From positions 2,542,001-2,606,000 of the forward strand of contig NZ_CP082284.1 in assembly GCF_019880225.1 (NCBI RefSeq): a stretch of 64,000 nucleotides of DNA. Reading direction: 5' to 3'. Source of the stretch: Halobaculum rubrum (GTDB taxonomy: Archaea; Halobacteriota; Halobacteria; Halobacteriales; Haloferacaceae). The notes under the pieces were generated by a model. The model was not told the DNA's origin and did not search any database. It was given only the letters and a program-made list of their open reading frames with translations. The position numbers and the translations under genes were made by a program. Positions within the stretch are counted from its first letter, which is position 1; each line of letters begins with the position of its first letter. Positions 56,159 to 64,000 of the stretch are shown in pieces.

Positions 56159-56608
56159 TCATGGGCTATACCCGACGAGCCATGGGATGAACACGGGAGC
56201 AACATACCCGAACCACTGGGCTGTCCACGCGATCCCGAGCCAGAGGAGTCCCCATGGCGAGGACACGACGACCGGTCGGATGGGCCATCCCGCACCGGCG
56301 TGAGTCATTTCCCGTGGGTGCACGAAATCTGCGACGAGGTGGGCGGCCATTCCGAGCGTCACGAAGTTGATTGCGACCGTAGTCTCCGGTGTCAGGCCGC
56401 CGATCCAGTCGAGAAAGACGTACACCGTACTCGGAACCAGGAGCGTGTGGAACATCCAGGAACGGTGAAAGCGTTCGGTCACCGCGTCCACGTCCGGGAG
56501 CAATACGCCCACGAGCAACGGAACCGCGATGAGCGGGTGGTATCCGAACGCAACGGCGATGAACGCGAGTGGCACGATACTCGCGATATGGATCTGTCGA
56601 TCCGTCAC
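56159..56608 (-). CDS. YdjM/DUF457-like membrane metal-dependent hydrolase-like protein
   Basis: 149 residues, about four helices. HIASIVPLAFIAVAFGYHP, LLPDVDAVTERFHRSWMFH and GMAAHLVADFVHPREM keep the His/Asp pattern of the family, as in the 18181 gene, but shorter. GTG 56608 overlaps the DUF624 stop. Role in sugar metabolism not evident. Confidence 0.75.
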   Translation of the reverse strand: MTDRQIHIASIVPLAFIAVAFGYHPLIAVPLLVGVLLPDVDAVTERFHRSWMFHTLLVPSTVYVFLDWIGGLTPETTVAINFVTLGMAAHLVADFVHPREMTHAGAGWPIRPVVVSSPWGLLWLGIAWTAQWFGYVAPVFIPWLVGYSP

Positions 56609-57297
56609 GACTCTCCCTCGACGAGTAACTCGCCCTGATACGCCTTGACGACACGAATCGCGCCCCCGCCCGCGGTTTCCTCGTACGCGACCACTTCCAG
56701 TACCGCGAGCAGCCCAGGCAGTAACAGCGGCACCGCAATCCCCAGTCCAACACAGATCAGGATCACCAACCCGATGAACAACACATGCAGCGCCGTGAAC
56801 GCGGGCGTCGCGAGCAAGTGCCGTGCCGCATCCCACAGTGCTTGTCGCGAACTCGGTGCGCCCTCGCGTGTCAACAGCGTCGCCGCACGAAATGTCACCG
56901 CGATCATAGCGACACACGCGTAGACGCCGAGAAGTGACCCTATCAGGAGCGGGCCGCTCCGACTCGCGATAGCGGTCCCGGCATACCACACGGTCACGAC
57001 GGCGACGGCGATCGGCAGCACCGTCAGGAGCGATCCGCGACGAAACTCCGAGCGAAATGTCCGCACAAAGACGTTGATTCGCTCTCGCTCGGTCGTTCGA
57101 CCCCCTGCCGTCCGCTCGGTCACACCGGTGTGTGTCGCGGCCACGATCGCGATGATCGCGGGACCAAGCGTCACGACCGGGAGCACGGCCACACTGAAGA
57201 GCAGACTGAGCGCGATGACGCTCGTCAGGTCCGAGTAGGCTGCCCGACCGAACGCCGCAAGCGCGCCGGCGGGGTCAAGCGTCGGGCGAGAACTCAC
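56605..57297 (-). CDS. DUF624 (YesL-like) membrane protein
   Basis: 230 residues, about five hydrophobic helices (for example TSVIALSLLFSVAVLPVVTL). DUF624 genes usually accompany sugar ABC transporters (as yesL does in Bacillus). Function unknown. Between the glucosidase (27 bases) and the hydrolase-like gene (overlap). Confidence 0.85.
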   Translation of the reverse strand: MSSRPTLDPAGALAAFGRAAYSDLTSVIALSLLFSVAVLPVVTLGPAIIAIVAATHTGVTERTAGGRTTERERINVFVRTFRSEFRRGSLLTVLPIAVAVVTVWYAGTAIASRSGPLLIGSLLGVYACVAMIAVTFRAATLLTREGAPSSRQALWDAARHLLATPAFTALHVLFIGLVILICVGLGIAVPLLLPGLLAVLEVVAYEETAGGGAIRVVKAYQGELLVEGES

Positions 57298-57324
57298 AGT
57301 ACGGTCACCGAGCGTCCGGGTACA

Positions 57325-59259
57325 TTAGTGCTTATTCCTACGGTGCTCCGTATCGAGGTCATCGCCGGCGATCGCTTGGAGGCAGGCGAGAGGGGCTGCA
57401 GCAGCCCACGCCTGCGGCTCACACGCTTCCCCGTACGTAACGGGGATATCGGTGTTCCCTCGATCGAAGCCGGCGAACAGCTCTGGCAGCCGGTCGTTCC
57501 CCCGCGCTCGGGCAGCCGCGATGAGGCCCTCCGCGATCTGACGGGCGCCGTCGGTCCGCCCGTATCGGGCCATCCCAAGAGCGACGAGCGAGTTGTCGTG
57601 CGGCCAGACGCTCCCGAGGTGATAGCTCTGTGGATTGTAGGCCTCATGGCTCGAGGCGAACGTCCGAATGCCCCACCCAGTGAACATGTCCGGTGCAAGC
57701 AGACGGTCCACGACCGCGTCGGCACGCTCCTCGGGAACGATCCCGCTCCACAAGCAGTGTCCCGGATTTGTCGTGATAGCGGGGATCGCGGTGCCGTCAC
57801 CGTCGACGCCGACCGCGTAGAACTGTTCGTCAGGGAGCCAGAACTCCAAGTCGAACCGCTCCTTGAGGGTACTCGCAGCCTCCTGTAAATCGTGTGAGCG
57901 TGCGTGTTCGTTAGCTTCGCGGGCGATCTCGACACCACGGTCGAGCGCGTCGTATGCGTACCCCTGTACCTCGGCGACCGCAAGCTCCCCGCTCGGGTGG
58001 GTGCCATCGGGGTAGACGATGCCGTCATTGCTGTCCTTCCACGAGATATGGCGGAGTTGGCCGTCCTCTTGGTCGTCGTCGACCGGGTATGAGAGGAATC
58101 CTCCATCGGCTATTTCACCCGAGATCCACGTGAGAGCGCGGCTCACCGCGGGCCACAACTCCGATAAGAACTCGTCATCGCCCGTTCGTTGCCAGACTTC
58201 ATGGACGAGCACGACGAACAGCGGTGTCGCATCGATCGTCCCGTAATACGGACGGTGTGGGACCAGCCCACGAGCGGCGAGCTCGCCGTGACGGATCTCA
58301 TGAAGGATCTTGCCGGGCTCGGCCTCTACTGCTGTGTCGGTCTGTGTCGCTTGGTGAGCAGCCAGATACCGACACGTCCCCTTGGCGATGGTCGTCGACA
58401 GCGACAGGGATTGATACGCCGCGATGAGCGAATCGCGACCAAACGCAGTCGCGAACCACGGCACGCCAGCCGAGAGGATCGGACCGTGTTCCGTCTCCTG
58501 ACGCAGTTCAAGGAGGTTCTCGCGACTCTCTCTCAACACATCGTCCCACGCGTCTTTAGGGTGAGCGAGCGACGTCTCCGTCTGCCACGTCCGATTACGA
58601 TCGCGAACGTCCTCACGTGCAGCATCGACCGCCGTCGCCGGGGGTTCCGACTGCCCGTCAACGGTCACGGCGATCGGGAGCGAGCGGGTTTCCCGTGCAT
58701 CGAGTTCGAGATCGATAGCTACCGTTCCGTCTCCACGAGCTGTTCCGTCACCCGTCGACACTGACACCGGGTCGTCTCCTCCTACCTCGATTGAGACGTG
58801 CCGGCGAAACTCGATATCTGACGGGGCGTACGTGAACGAGAGTCCACGGTCGCTCGTGGCCGTGTCAACCGTCCGGTCGACGTCGGCGACCATCCCCCGA
58901 ACCTCGAACAAGTCATCGAAACACGATCCGACCGATATCACGACCTCAGTCTCGATTGCCTCGTCAGTGAGGTTCGATATCGAAATCTGCTCGTAGAGTC
59001 CATCCGTCACGAATTGCCTGCGAGACACGTGGAACTTTCGAGACCCCGTCTCGAGCGGTGTGCCGAGGTGGAGCAACCGTTCTCCCGGCCGACGATCAGT
59101 GACATCCAGCGTCTCGAGTTCCGGACCGAGCGAGAGCGTGTACCGATCGAGATGGCGAGTATCGCGGTGATAGAACCCATCGTGCTCTCGAGTCGGCTGT
59201 CCCTCGCCATCCGTTACGAGGAACGTGGACCCGGAAACGACCGTGCTGTCGCGCTTCAT
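57325..59259 (-). CDS. Amylo-alpha-1,6-glucosidase (glycogen debranching type)
   Basis: 644 residues. N-terminal beta domain (GFYHRDTRHLDRYTLSLG) and an (alpha/alpha)6 domain with PWFATAFGRDSLIAAYQSL, HEIRHGELAARGLVPHRP, YGTIDATPLFVVL, NDGIVYPDGTH and SYHLGSVWPHDNSLVALGM. Cleaves alpha-1,6 branches or small glucosides. ATG 59259 is the first of the conserved region (12 residues are before it in frame). Leads the leftward unit with DUF624. An operator lies 45 bases upstream. Confidence 0.9.
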   Translation of the reverse strand: MKRDSTVVSGSTFLVTDGEGQPTREHDGFYHRDTRHLDRYTLSLGPELETLDVTDRRPGERLLHLGTPLETGSRKFHVSRRQFVTDGLYEQISISNLTDEAIETEVVISVGSCFDDLFEVRGMVADVDRTVDTATSDRGLSFTYAPSDIEFRRHVSIEVGGDDPVSVSTGDGTARGDGTVAIDLELDARETRSLPIAVTVDGQSEPPATAVDAAREDVRDRNRTWQTETSLAHPKDAWDDVLRESRENLLELRQETEHGPILSAGVPWFATAFGRDSLIAAYQSLSLSTTIAKGTCRYLAAHQATQTDTAVEAEPGKILHEIRHGELAARGLVPHRPYYGTIDATPLFVVLVHEVWQRTGDDEFLSELWPAVSRALTWISGEIADGGFLSYPVDDDQEDGQLRHISWKDSNDGIVYPDGTHPSGELAVAEVQGYAYDALDRGVEIAREANEHARSHDLQEAASTLKERFDLEFWLPDEQFYAVGVDGDGTAIPAITTNPGHCLWSGIVPEERADAVVDRLLAPDMFTGWGIRTFASSHEAYNPQSYHLGSVWPHDNSLVALGMARYGRTDGARQIAEGLIAAARARGNDRLPELFAGFDRGNTDIPVTYGEACEPQAWAAAAPLACLQAIAGDDLDTEHRRNKH

Positions 59260-59303
59260 CTGTTTCGCTATTGGAAAGGCCGTTGATAAACGCACCGGCT
59301 GTT

Positions 59304-59353
59304 ACTACTGCAGTAGTTCAGTTTGGGAAAGATATTAGTATGAGTACTCATAC
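59304..59353. promoter_or_regulatory. Divergent glucosidase/binding-protein operator region
   Basis: Perfect palindrome ACTACTGCAGTAGT (59304-59317), then a TATA-like GATATTAG (59331-59338), then a perfect 16-base palindrome GTATGAGTACTCATAC (59338-59353) over the expected start of the binding-protein transcript. The first site can serve both directions, the second only the rightward one. Confidence 0.7.
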
Positions 59354-59366
59354 GTGAGGAACGAGC

Positions 59367-60728
59367 ATGACAGACGATAGCAGGAACAACGGGAGGACGC
59401 GGCGACGCGTCATCGCCGGGCTCGGCGCAATCGGTGCGACAGGTGTTCTGGCGGGCTGCACCTCGGATGGCGGCGGCGGCCAGACCGACGACTCGGGGAG
59501 CTCGGGCGATGATAGTGGCAGTGGCGAGTCGACGTCCGAGGGGACGCCAACGCCGGTGTCCGCAGACCTCACGCTCTCCGGCTGGGCCGCGAACAACGAG
59601 GAGTCGGCGTTGCTGGATGAGTTGGTCAGCAACTTCAACAGCGAACACGACGGGATCAACGTCGAGTACAACGCGATCCAGTCGAAGTACAAACAGAAGC
59701 TGCGGACGCAGCTCGGTGCCGGGAACGCCCCCGACGTGTTCTATGTCGATTCGGGGTACTTCTCGTCGTTCGCGGCTGCTGACGTGCTGCTTCCGCTCGA
59801 TGACATCGCGGCCGCCGACTCGTTCAACACCGAGGACTTCTTCCAGCCAATGTTGGACGCGTTCCGCTACGATGGGACCCTCTACGGGATCCCCAAGGAC
59901 TTCTCGACGCTGGGCCTGTTCCACAATACCGCGATGTTCGAGGAGGCGGACGTCGGCGTCCCAGAGACGTGGTCTGAGCTGTCCGATGCGCTGTCGGCGC
60001 TCAATGACAATGTCTCAGACGAGAGCTTCAAGGCGCCAATGATCGAGTACGCGAACGGTCGGTCGTGGTGGGCCTTCCTCTATCAGAACGGCGGACAGGT
60101 GCTTTCCGACGACGGCAGCGAAGCAGTCTTCGCATCCGATTCAGGCGTTGAGGCACTCGAGTTCCTGGTCGGGCTCAAGGAAGACGGCCTGCTGGCAGTC
60201 CCGAGCGATCTCGGGTCCGGGTGGCACGGTGCCGCCCTTGCGAGTGGTGAGGTCGCAACTGCAGTGCTTGGTCCGTGGGGGCTCCCCTTCCTCGAGGGCT
60301 ACGAGAACAACCCCGGCATTAACGAGAACGTTGATGTTGCACATCTCCCGACTCCCAGCGACGGCGAGCGGGCGACGATCGCGTACACTGTCTCCTACAG
60401 CGCCTCCGCGAACACGAGTTCGACCGCGGGGTCGAAGGAGCTGATCCGGAATCTGACGAGCGACGACGGGATGGCCCAGTGGGCACGCAAGGGGCTGGCC
60501 CTCTCCGCGCGGAAGTCACACAGCGAACTCGACTACTATGACGATCACCCGCGCCGGCGGACGCTGCTCGAGGCCGGCGAGTGGTCGCACCCCTTCTCGT
60601 TCGGTCCGAAAACCGAAGCGATCGCCAACCGAATCCGCCCGCAGCTTGAGGCCGCGATGCTCGGCGAGAAATCCCCGTCCGATGCGCTTTCGACGGCCCA
60701 AGAGAAGATCAACTCCGAGGTCCTCTAA
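59367..60728 (+). CDS. Sugar ABC transporter substrate-binding lipoprotein
   Basis: 453 residues. A Tat signal TRRRVIAGLGAIGATGVLAGC sets Cys at about 31 as the lipid anchor; Gly/Ser linker; then a type-1 solute-binding fold with ADLTLSGWAANNEESALLDE and QSKYKQKLRTQLGAGNAPDVFY. Captures a sugar or oligosaccharide. Starts 13 bases after the palindrome. Confidence 0.93.
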   Translation: MTDDSRNNGRTRRRVIAGLGAIGATGVLAGCTSDGGGGQTDDSGSSGDDSGSGESTSEGTPTPVSADLTLSGWAANNEESALLDELVSNFNSEHDGINVEYNAIQSKYKQKLRTQLGAGNAPDVFYVDSGYFSSFAAADVLLPLDDIAAADSFNTEDFFQPMLDAFRYDGTLYGIPKDFSTLGLFHNTAMFEEADVGVPETWSELSDALSALNDNVSDESFKAPMIEYANGRSWWAFLYQNGGQVLSDDGSEAVFASDSGVEALEFLVGLKEDGLLAVPSDLGSGWHGAALASGEVATAVLGPWGLPFLEGYENNPGINENVDVAHLPTPSDGERATIAYTVSYSASANTSSTAGSKELIRNLTSDDGMAQWARKGLALSARKSHSELDYYDDHPRRRTLLEAGEWSHPFSFGPKTEAIANRIRPQLEAAMLGEKSPSDALSTAQEKINSEVL

Positions 60729-60733
60729 CCGGT

Positions 60734-61753
60734 ATGGCAACGGAGCCCCAACAGTCCACCGCGGAGCGTACCACCGAGCGCCTCCGGAGTGCGCTTCACG
60801 ACCTGAAGGGGTACGCCGGTATCACCGAAGACCAGAACAACCTGATGGGGTTCGCGTTCATCGCCCCCAATATCGTCGTCTTCTCGCTGTTTCTGTTGGG
60901 GCCGGTCCTGTTCGCCTTCTATGTCTCGTTCCAAGAGTGGAGCATCCTCGCCGGCGCGGGTGAGTGGACGGGCCTCGGAAACTACATCGAGGTCCTCGAG
61001 CCGCTTCCAATAAGCTACGCCGACGGGAGCCTCCAGTGGCGTCCGGAGGTGTTCACGGAGCCGTCAACCAGCCTCTGGTGGTACTCGCTGAAGAACACGT
61101 TCGTCTACGCGATCGGGACCGTGCCGCTGCAGATCTTCGGCGGGCTCGCGGTCGCACTCATGCTCGACAAGCGGGTCCGACTCAAGAAGGCGTACCGCGC
61201 CGCCTACTTCATGCCGGTGATGCTGTCGGGTGCCGCCTCCGCGGTCATGTGGCGGTGGTTCCTCGCCGGCGACGGTGTGATCAACGGGATCCTCCCCACG
61301 TTCCTTGAACACAACTGGGCAGGAGACCCGGGGACCGCCCTTGGCGGCGTCATGCTGATGGCCATCTGGGGCGGGATCGGCTCGAACATGATCTTCTTTC
61401 TCGCAGGACTCCAGAACATCCCCGAAGAGCTGTACGAAGCCGCCCGAATCGACGGCGCGAGCCGCTGGCACCGCTTCCGCCACGTCACGTGGCCCAGCCT
61501 CGGCAACACGAACTTCTTCGTGTTCGTGATGGCGATCATCTCGGCGTTTCAGGTGTTCGGCATCGCGCTGGTCTTCTCGCAGGGTGGGCCAGTGTACGCG
61601 ACAACGACGACAGTGCTGCTCATCTACCAGCGCGCCTTCGAGGAGGGTGCCTTCGGTGAAGGGGCCGCGATGGCGTTCCTGTTGTTCCTCCTGATCTTCG
61701 CGTTCAGCTACTATCAGTACCGGTACCGCGAGGAAACGGAGGTGGACTACTGA
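60734..61753 (+). CDS. Sugar ABC transporter permease (MalF type)
   Basis: 339 residues, six membrane helices; the EAA loop is YEAARIDGASRWHRFRHV. The start lies 5 bases after the binding-protein stop, and its end overlaps the next gene. Confidence 0.95.
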   Translation: MATEPQQSTAERTTERLRSALHDLKGYAGITEDQNNLMGFAFIAPNIVVFSLFLLGPVLFAFYVSFQEWSILAGAGEWTGLGNYIEVLEPLPISYADGSLQWRPEVFTEPSTSLWWYSLKNTFVYAIGTVPLQIFGGLAVALMLDKRVRLKKAYRAAYFMPVMLSGAASAVMWRWFLAGDGVINGILPTFLEHNWAGDPGTALGGVMLMAIWGGIGSNMIFFLAGLQNIPEELYEAARIDGASRWHRFRHVTWPSLGNTNFFVFVMAIISAFQVFGIALVFSQGGPVYATTTTVLLIYQRAFEEGAFGEGAAMAFLLFLLIFAFSYYQYRYREETEVDY

Positions 61754-62619
61754 TGGCCCGGTCCGACTACGAATATCCGGGGTACAAACGCAGCGGCGTC
61801 AGCTACTGGTCGAAGACGACGATCCTGTATCTGCTCGTCACTGCGGGTGCGCTGTGGATGACACTGCCGTTCTGGTGGACGCTCACGACATCGCTGTCGG
61901 CGTCGCCGACGGCCGCCACCGTCTCGTTCATTCCGGCGGAGTTCACCCTGCAGAACTTCATCACCCTCTGGGAGCGGCCGGACATTCTGCTCGTCAGGTG
62001 GTTCCTCAACACGATGCTGTTTGCGGGTGCGGTGACCGCGTTCAACCTCACCTTCGACTCGTTGGCGGGGTACGCACTCGCGAAGGTCGACTTCTGGGGT
62101 CGTGAGAAGATCTTCCTCGGGTTCATTTCGACGATGATGATCCCAGGGATGGTGACGTTGATCCCGGTGTACCTCCTGCTCGTTGAGTTAGGCTGGGTCA
62201 ACACCTATCAGGGACTGATCGCCCCGCTCGTCGCCCAGCCATTGGGGATCTTCCTGCTTCGGCAGCACTTCAAGAGCCTGCCGTCGGCCTTGGGGGACGC
62301 CGCGAAGATCGACGGCTGTAACGAGTTCCAGACCTTCTATAAGGTGTACCTGCCGCTGGCGAAGCCCGCCTTGGCGACGCTGGGCATCTTCACGTTCATG
62401 GGCGCGTGGAACAACTTCCAGTGGCCGCTCATCATCGCGAACGACGCGGAGATGTACACGCTCCCGATCGCGTTGTTCGCGGTCCGGAACCAGTACTTCG
62501 CTGAGTGGGGGCTGATGATGGCGGCTGCGTTGATCATCGTCGCACCGGTGATCGTCGCGTTCCTGGCCGCCCAGAACTACTTCATCCAGGGCATGAGCCT
62601 TTCCGGAATGAAAGGCTGA
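61753..62619 (+). CDS. Sugar ABC transporter permease (MalG type)
   Basis: 288 residues, six helices; the EAA loop is GDAAKIDGCNEFQTFYKVYL. ATG overlaps the MalF-type stop by one base (TGATG). Completes the transporter with the ATPase at 54942 and binding protein at 59367. Confidence 0.95.
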   Translation: MARSDYEYPGYKRSGVSYWSKTTILYLLVTAGALWMTLPFWWTLTTSLSASPTAATVSFIPAEFTLQNFITLWERPDILLVRWFLNTMLFAGAVTAFNLTFDSLAGYALAKVDFWGREKIFLGFISTMMIPGMVTLIPVYLLLVELGWVNTYQGLIAPLVAQPLGIFLLRQHFKSLPSALGDAAKIDGCNEFQTFYKVYLPLAKPALATLGIFTFMGAWNNFQWPLIIANDAEMYTLPIALFAVRNQYFAEWGLMMAAALIIVAPVIVAFLAAQNYFIQGMSLSGMKG

Positions 62620-62877
62620 CAGGGGTCACGAACGGCCCCGCTGCGATCCGTTCTGACCGGTACTCTAGCGGGTCGATAGCGAAACCGGAGTAGTCACTAG
62701 AGCCACGACAATCCGGAGTAACGGGCGAGAGATAGAGATCTCCAACGTACGGATCCGAACTGAACGCTGGAGCTGTGTTCGAGCTCTCCGGTGCGATCCG
62801 CTCGATATCGGAGAGCTACGGAGTGACCTGCTCGTCGTCGCCCACGAGCACGATCTACTCCGTGGCCCTGCGTTTGA
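62620..62877 (+). other. Intergenic stretch with decayed coding-like sequence
   Basis: No intact gene. Around 62800-62877 the plus strand reads a coding-like segment GELRSDLLVVAHEHDLLRGP in a different frame from the following remnant, suggesting it is the same broken gene (see next). Confidence 0.4.
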
Positions 62878-63312
62878 CCCTTCGCCGCCGCCGCGCTCCG
62901 AATCGAGAGTATCGCGGCCGGGCTCTCGCGGCCGTTGTGTCGGATCGCCACCGCTCTCGATACCGATGAACTCGCTGCTCGAAAGGCAGTCAAGCAACTG
63001 CAAGGGACCGGTGAGGTGCCGCTCCTGCTCACAGAAGTCGAAACCGTACTCATTCAGCTTTGCTCCGAAGCAACTCCATCCGGCGTTGTGGCAACGGAGG
63101 CGTTCGCCTGTCTCGAAGCACTTGAGGAAGCAGGGAAGACGGTTAACCGCTCACGAGCAGGGATCGCCGCCGCGTGTCTCATCTACGAGTACGATCTGGT
63201 TGATCTCGCGTCATCACCAACGCACGAGGAGATCGCCGCGATAGCACGCATGACGCTCATGACGACGTACACATGTCGCGACGAATTGGAGACTGTCTTC
63301 GAAACGGAGTGA
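62878..63312 (+). pseudogene. TFB-like cyclin-fold protein, remnant
   Basis: An open frame without a good start (only TTG 62935) reads ALRIESIAAGLSRPLCRIAT, AACLIYEYDLVDLASSPTHE and EIAAIARMTLMTTYTCRDEL. This arrangement of repeats resembles the cyclin-like repeats of transcription factor B. It lacks the zinc ribbon and the first part of repeat one, and an upstream TGA (62875) with a shifted preceding frame shows decay. Alternative: an unknown accessory protein with a similar helical repeat. Confidence 0.45.
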
Positions 63313-63365
63313 CGTGATGTCCTCGTGACGCGGTTCAATACGAGTGAAGACACGCTGAGTGGCGT

Positions 63366-63584
63366 CTACGAGGAACTGATCGGTGGCGGATTGAACGAAC
63401 TGGTTCCATTCACCGACAGGTCGTCAAGCACGACTTCGAGGACTGATGGGTGAAGGTAGTCGTCGAGTTTAGCTGTCGCGAGTGGTTCCATTTGCTCGAC
63501 GACGTCACGAATCGTCAGCAGTGCTGGATGATCCGTAGCTCCCCGGAGAGTATGGAGTTCTGCTCGGTCAGGAGAATCCCGCAT
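63366..63584 (-). CDS. Small unknown protein, probably truncated
   Basis: 72-residue frame from ATG 63584 with MEPLATAKLDDYLHPSVLEV, followed by an unrelated-looking tail. Its central DDYLHPSVLEVVLDD resembles the start of a family of haloarchaeal accessory proteins that usually continues much further. Truncated, probably dead. Low confidence. Confidence 0.3.
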   Translation of the reverse strand: MRDSPDRAELHTLRGATDHPALLTIRDVVEQMEPLATAKLDDYLHPSVLEVVLDDLSVNGTSSFNPPPISSS

Positions 63585-63782
63585 TACAAGACCGACCCCG
63601 ACCGGCTGGCCCACGACGAGTACCGAACGCAGCTGAGTGTGTACTACCACGTGCTCGCAAGTGTGTACCCCGACCGGCCGATTCAGGCGACTGTCTTCTA
63701 CACACAGACCGCTACTTCGGTTACTGTCGATCCGGTTTCGATCGACGAGCTCGGTCGGCTATCGAGAGGGCGACACCATTGA
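63585..63782 (+). pseudogene. PD-(D/E)XK nuclease (UvrD/RecB C-terminus) remnant
   Basis: Frame reads YKTDPDRLAHDEYRTQLSVY and YHVLASVYPDRPIQATVFYT, matching the C-terminal nuclease region of haloarchaeal UvrD/RecB-type exonucleases (the K of YKTD is the catalytic lysine). Only this last ~65 residues remain, and the acidic residue normally before YKTD is His. A remnant of an exonuclease gene broken by rearrangement. Confidence 0.5.
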
Positions 63783-63809
63783 CAACTCTACAGAAATCAA
63801 GGCAGAGTG

Positions 63810-63830
63810 CCTCGGGGCTTGACCCCGAGG
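63810..63830. repeat. Orphan IS-type hairpin
   Basis: CCTCGGGG-CTTGA-CCCCGAGG, a perfect 8-base stem with a 5-base loop, followed by TACTTCACA. The form resembles the terminal hairpins of IS200/IS605 or IS1341 elements, but no transposase is nearby. A terminator is the alternative. Confidence 0.4.
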
Positions 63831-63855
63831 TACTTCACACTACATTGCCCTGAAT

Positions 63856-63999
63856 TCACTCGAACACGCGTCGGGCATACCGGTAGATTGGCGCCGCAAG
63901 CCAGTCGCGTTCCGACGCCATGTGCTCGAATGCAGCCTCCGCTTCGGACTGGGTGAGTACCTCACGGTCAGTAAGCGCACGGAGGATCAGCGGTGACAC
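63856..63999 (-). CDS. Unknown protein, C-terminal end (partial)
   Basis: Minus-strand frame enters from the right edge and ends at TGA 63858-63856. The 47 visible residues include REVLTQSEAEAAFEHMASER and YRYARRVFE. Helical, no motif recognised. Confidence 0.5.
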   Translation of the reverse strand: MSPLILRALTDREVLTQSEAEAAFEHMASERDWLAAPIYRYARRVFE

Positions 64000-64000
64000 G

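Overview
The window is chromosomal-type DNA from a halophilic archaeon (class Halobacteria). The evidence is a GC-rich third codon position, very acidic proteins, Tat-type lipoproteins with the box ending in GC, leaderless starts about 25-30 bases after a TATA box, and family markers such as halocyanins, a ba3-type oxidase (cba), a Bat-type HTH regulator, TrmB regulators, HemAT, KatG and a ubiquitin-like SAMP. I cannot name the genus. No rRNA or tRNA gene is visible.

Layout. 0-2.8 kb: end of a histidine kinase, an AIM24 protein, a MoaD/SAMP protein and a zinc-ribbon acetamidase/formamidase. 3.0-5.7 kb: a sulfur locus (HTH regulator with a strong palindrome in its promoter, then TusA, an SQR-like flavoprotein and a DUF1641 protein, tightly coupled). 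5.9-24.6 kb: katG, a tandem-domain lipoprotein, stress proteins, glycerate kinase, truncated haemoglobin, a CoA-disulfide-reductase-like flavoprotein, a MetE-like protein, regulators, CBS proteins, membrane proteins, a second acetamidase, a DMT transporter and a sugar dehydrogenase. Two decayed genes sit here (a sugar isomerase with an internal deletion and an SDR remnant).

24.6-33.3 kb is a respiratory block. A leftward operon (small membrane protein, TauE/SafE-like protein, CcoI/CopA-like P-type ATPase, membrane protein) probably supplies copper. The divergent rightward operon encodes a double halocyanin fused to oxidase-type membrane helices, CbaB and CbaA. Three inverted repeats lie in the shared 106-base promoter region. 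33.4-40 kb: a LOV-domain (blue-light type) histidine kinase, an amidase, a fused SufS-SufU protein and a class I glutamine amidotransferase. 40.1-44.2 kb: six leftward genes (YHS-domain permease, membrane-anchored winged-helix protein, Met/His-rich secreted protein, two SHOCT proteins, DUF302 protein) that look like an uncharacterised metal-handling module. 44.4-48.6 kb: HemAT, cupin, aldo/keto reductase, methyltransferase.

48.7-53.8 kb is accessory: a complete IS200/IS605 element (tnpA and tnpB) that truncates an HTH gene, a hicB-hicA pair with a damaged hicA start, a broken beta-propeller lipoprotein and another lipoprotein, all with weaker GC3 bias than their neighbours. 53.9-62.6 kb is a sugar/alpha-glucan uptake cluster: TrmB regulator, MalK-like ATPase, two membrane proteins, a glycogen-debranching-type glucosidase, a binding protein and two permeases. 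Matching palindromes stand in front of its transcription units. 62.6-64 kb is decayed: a TFB-like remnant, a nuclease remnant, an orphan IS-type hairpin and the end of an unknown gene.
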